Shown in pieces: positions 13,586-14,794 of a stretch of 14,794 nucleotides of DNA (positions within the stretch are counted from its first letter, which is position 1; every line of letters begins with the position of its first letter). A program made the translations under genes and the position numbers. The stretch comes from an uncultured Actinomycetes bacterium (GTDB taxonomy: Bacteria > Actinomycetota > Thermoleophilia > Miltoncostaeales > Miltoncostaeaceae), in assembly GCA_937862675.1 (NCBI GenBank), contig CALMEC010000166.1:1-14794 (forward strand), in the 5' to 3' direction. The notes under the pieces were generated by a model, which was given only the letters and a program-made list of their open reading frames with translations, ran no database searches and was not told the DNA's origin.

Positions 13586-14794
13586 ATGGCCTCTCCACTC
13601 GTCCTCGTCGTCATCGACGGATTCGGAATCGCCCCTGCGGGACCGGGCAACGCCGTGGCGCTCGCGAACACACCGAACCTCGACGCGCTGGCACGTGAGG
13701 GGTCGGGCACGCGCCTGAACGCATCGGGGCTGCCCGTCGGCCTGCCGGACGGGCAGATGGGGAACTCCGAGGTCGGCCATCTCAATCTCGGCGCCGGACG
13801 GCGGGTCCCGCAGATGCTCGTGCGGATCGACGAAGCCATCGCCGACGGATCGATCCGGACGATCCCCGCCCTGGTCGAGGCCATGGACATCGGACGGGGC
13901 CACGCCCTCCATCTCGTCGGGCTCATCGGCAGCGGCGGCGTGCACGCCAGTCAGCGTCATCTGGATGCGCTCGTGGCCATGGCCCGCGAGCGCGGTGTGG
14001 AGCGGTTGTACGTGCACGCGCTCACCGACGGTCGCGACTCGCGGCCCGACGACGCCCTGGGACACATCCAGGCGATGGAGGCCGACGGGGTCACCGTGGC
14101 GACGGTCTGCGGCCGCTACTGGGCGATGGACCGTGACAAGAGGTGGGACCGCACCCGGCGCGCGTACGAGGCAATGGTGCACGGCGAGGGGGAACGCGCC
14201 GACACGGCCGCCGCGGCCATGCGCGCGAGCTACGATCGCGGCGTCACCGACGAGTTCGTCGAGCCGTGGGTGATCGGCGATCCGTCGGTCGGACGCGTCC
14301 GACCCGGGGACGCGGTCATCTACTGGAACTTCCGTCCCGACCGTGCCCGTCAGCTGACGCAGGCGCTGTCCGATCCGGCCTTCGACGGGTTCGACCGTGG
14401 CGGCGACTGGCCCGCGCCGCACATGGCGACCATGACCCGGTACCGGTCCGAGTGGACGCTTCCCGTGGCGTTCGAGTCGGAGAACGTCCGCCAGGGCCTG
14501 GCCGAGCACGTCAGCGGCATGGGCCTCCACCAGCTGCACATCGCCGAGACGGAGAAGTACGCGCACGTCACCTACTTCTTCAACGGCGGCCGCGAGGAGC
14601 CGTTCGACGGCGAGGAGCGCATCCTCATCCAGTCGCCCCAGCACGTCGCGACCTACGACGAGGCCCCCGAGATGAGCGCGGCCGGTGTCGGCGCCGCCGT
14701 GGTGGAGGGCATCCGTTCCGACTCCACGCCCGACCTCGTCGTCGTGAACTTCGCGAACGCCGACATGGTCGGCCACACCGGCGTCGTCCCGGCG
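13586..14794 (+). CDS. gpmI: 2,3-bisphosphoglycerate-independent phosphoglycerate mutase, 3' end cut by window edge
   Basis: Interconverts 3- and 2-phosphoglycerate using two Mn ions and a phosphoserine intermediate; alkaline-phosphatase superfamily. 403 codons are present without a stop, of a usual total near 510. Seen: metal ligand Asp11 (VVIDGFG), catalytic Ser61 in GQMGNSEVGHLNLGAGR (56-72), substrate-binding HALTDGRDSRP and YWAMDRDKRWDR, and NFANADMVGHTG near the cut (Asp393 and His397 as metal ligands). The C-terminal metal motif with ADHGN lies outside. Start ATG 13586 has a close GGAG (13578-13581). It follows tpiA on the same strand after 72 bases and completes a gap-pgk-tpiA-gpmI set. 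Confidence 0.97.
   Translation, partial: MASPLVLVVIDGFGIAPAGPGNAVALANTPNLDALAREGSGTRLNASGLPVGLPDGQMGNSEVGHLNLGAGRRVPQMLVRIDEAIADGSIRTIPALVEAMDIGRGHALHLVGLIGSGGVHASQRHLDALVAMARERGVERLYVHALTDGRDSRPDDALGHIQAMEADGVTVATVCGRYWAMDRDKRWDRTRRAYEAMVHGEGERADTAAAAMRASYDRGVTDEFVEPWVIGDPSVGRVRPGDAVIYWNFRPDRARQLTQALSDPAFDGFDRGGDWPAPHMATMTRYRSEWTLPVAFESENVRQGLAEHVSGMGLHQLHIAETEKYAHVTYFFNGGREEPFDGEERILIQSPQHVATYDEAPEMSAAGVGAAVVEGIRSDSTPDLVVVNFANADMVGHTGVVPA

Noticed and set aside
10368..14776. Very long open frames on the minus strand (763 and 770 residues) opposite gap-pgk-tpiA-gpmI
   Set aside because: They mirror strongly conserved glycolytic genes; long antisense frames arise from high-GC codon bias. No motifs or ribosome sites support them.

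Overview
The window looks like two pieces of high-GC bacterial DNA from different phyla, joined inside one uvrC gene. Positions 1 to about 2340 read as a sphingomonad-type alphaproteobacterium: a minus-strand short-chain dehydrogenase and, divergent from it, the N-terminal three quarters of UvrC. From about 2340 to the end everything reads as an actinobacterium, probably Thermoleophilia (Solirubrobacterales-like). This rests on the style of the UvrC C-terminus, RapZ and YvcK, on the uvrC-rapZ-yvcK order and on the gap-pgk-tpiA cluster. The switch falls in the conserved Asp-Gly-Gly-Lys-Gly-Gln motif of UvrC and the reading frame stays open. An assembly chimera through a conserved stretch is the simplest explanation; real inter-phylum recombination is the alternative.

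Layout: (1) 1-814, partial SDR (minus) and a divergent intergenic region with a perfect 15-bp tandem repeat. (2) 815-4625, chimeric uvrC, rapZ and yvcK, tightly coupled with overlapping starts and stops; rapZ appears to start at a rare ATC codon. (3) 4626-9577, an accessory block where actinobacteria usually carry whiA. It holds a DUF1097-like membrane protein with a hairpin-rich leader, a membrane-anchored protein with two excalibur (calcium-binding) domains, and two tandem paralogous secreted HExxH metallopeptidase-like proteins. Strong hairpin terminators follow the DUF1097-like gene and the first peptidase gene. (4) 9578-9969, a convergent intergenic region with two near-perfect palindromes sharing the core GGTGCCAGGCACC; their three differing base pairs are compensated in both arms, as in REP-like elements. 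(5) 9970-10494, a minus-strand thermonuclease-family lipoprotein. (6) 10569-14794, the lower-glycolysis operon gap-pgk-tpiA-gpmI, with gpmI cut by the window edge.

How the genes fit together: uvrC acts in nucleotide excision repair, while rapZ and yvcK are nucleotide-binding regulators of cell-envelope and carbon metabolism often linked to it. gap, pgk, tpiA and gpmI catalyse consecutive or linked triose-phosphate steps. The middle block mostly encodes envelope or exported proteins (peptidase-like, calcium-binding, nuclease), which suggests processing of extracellular polymers, but no substrate can be read from the sequence. I saw no tRNA, rRNA, CRISPR array, transposase gene or phage gene.
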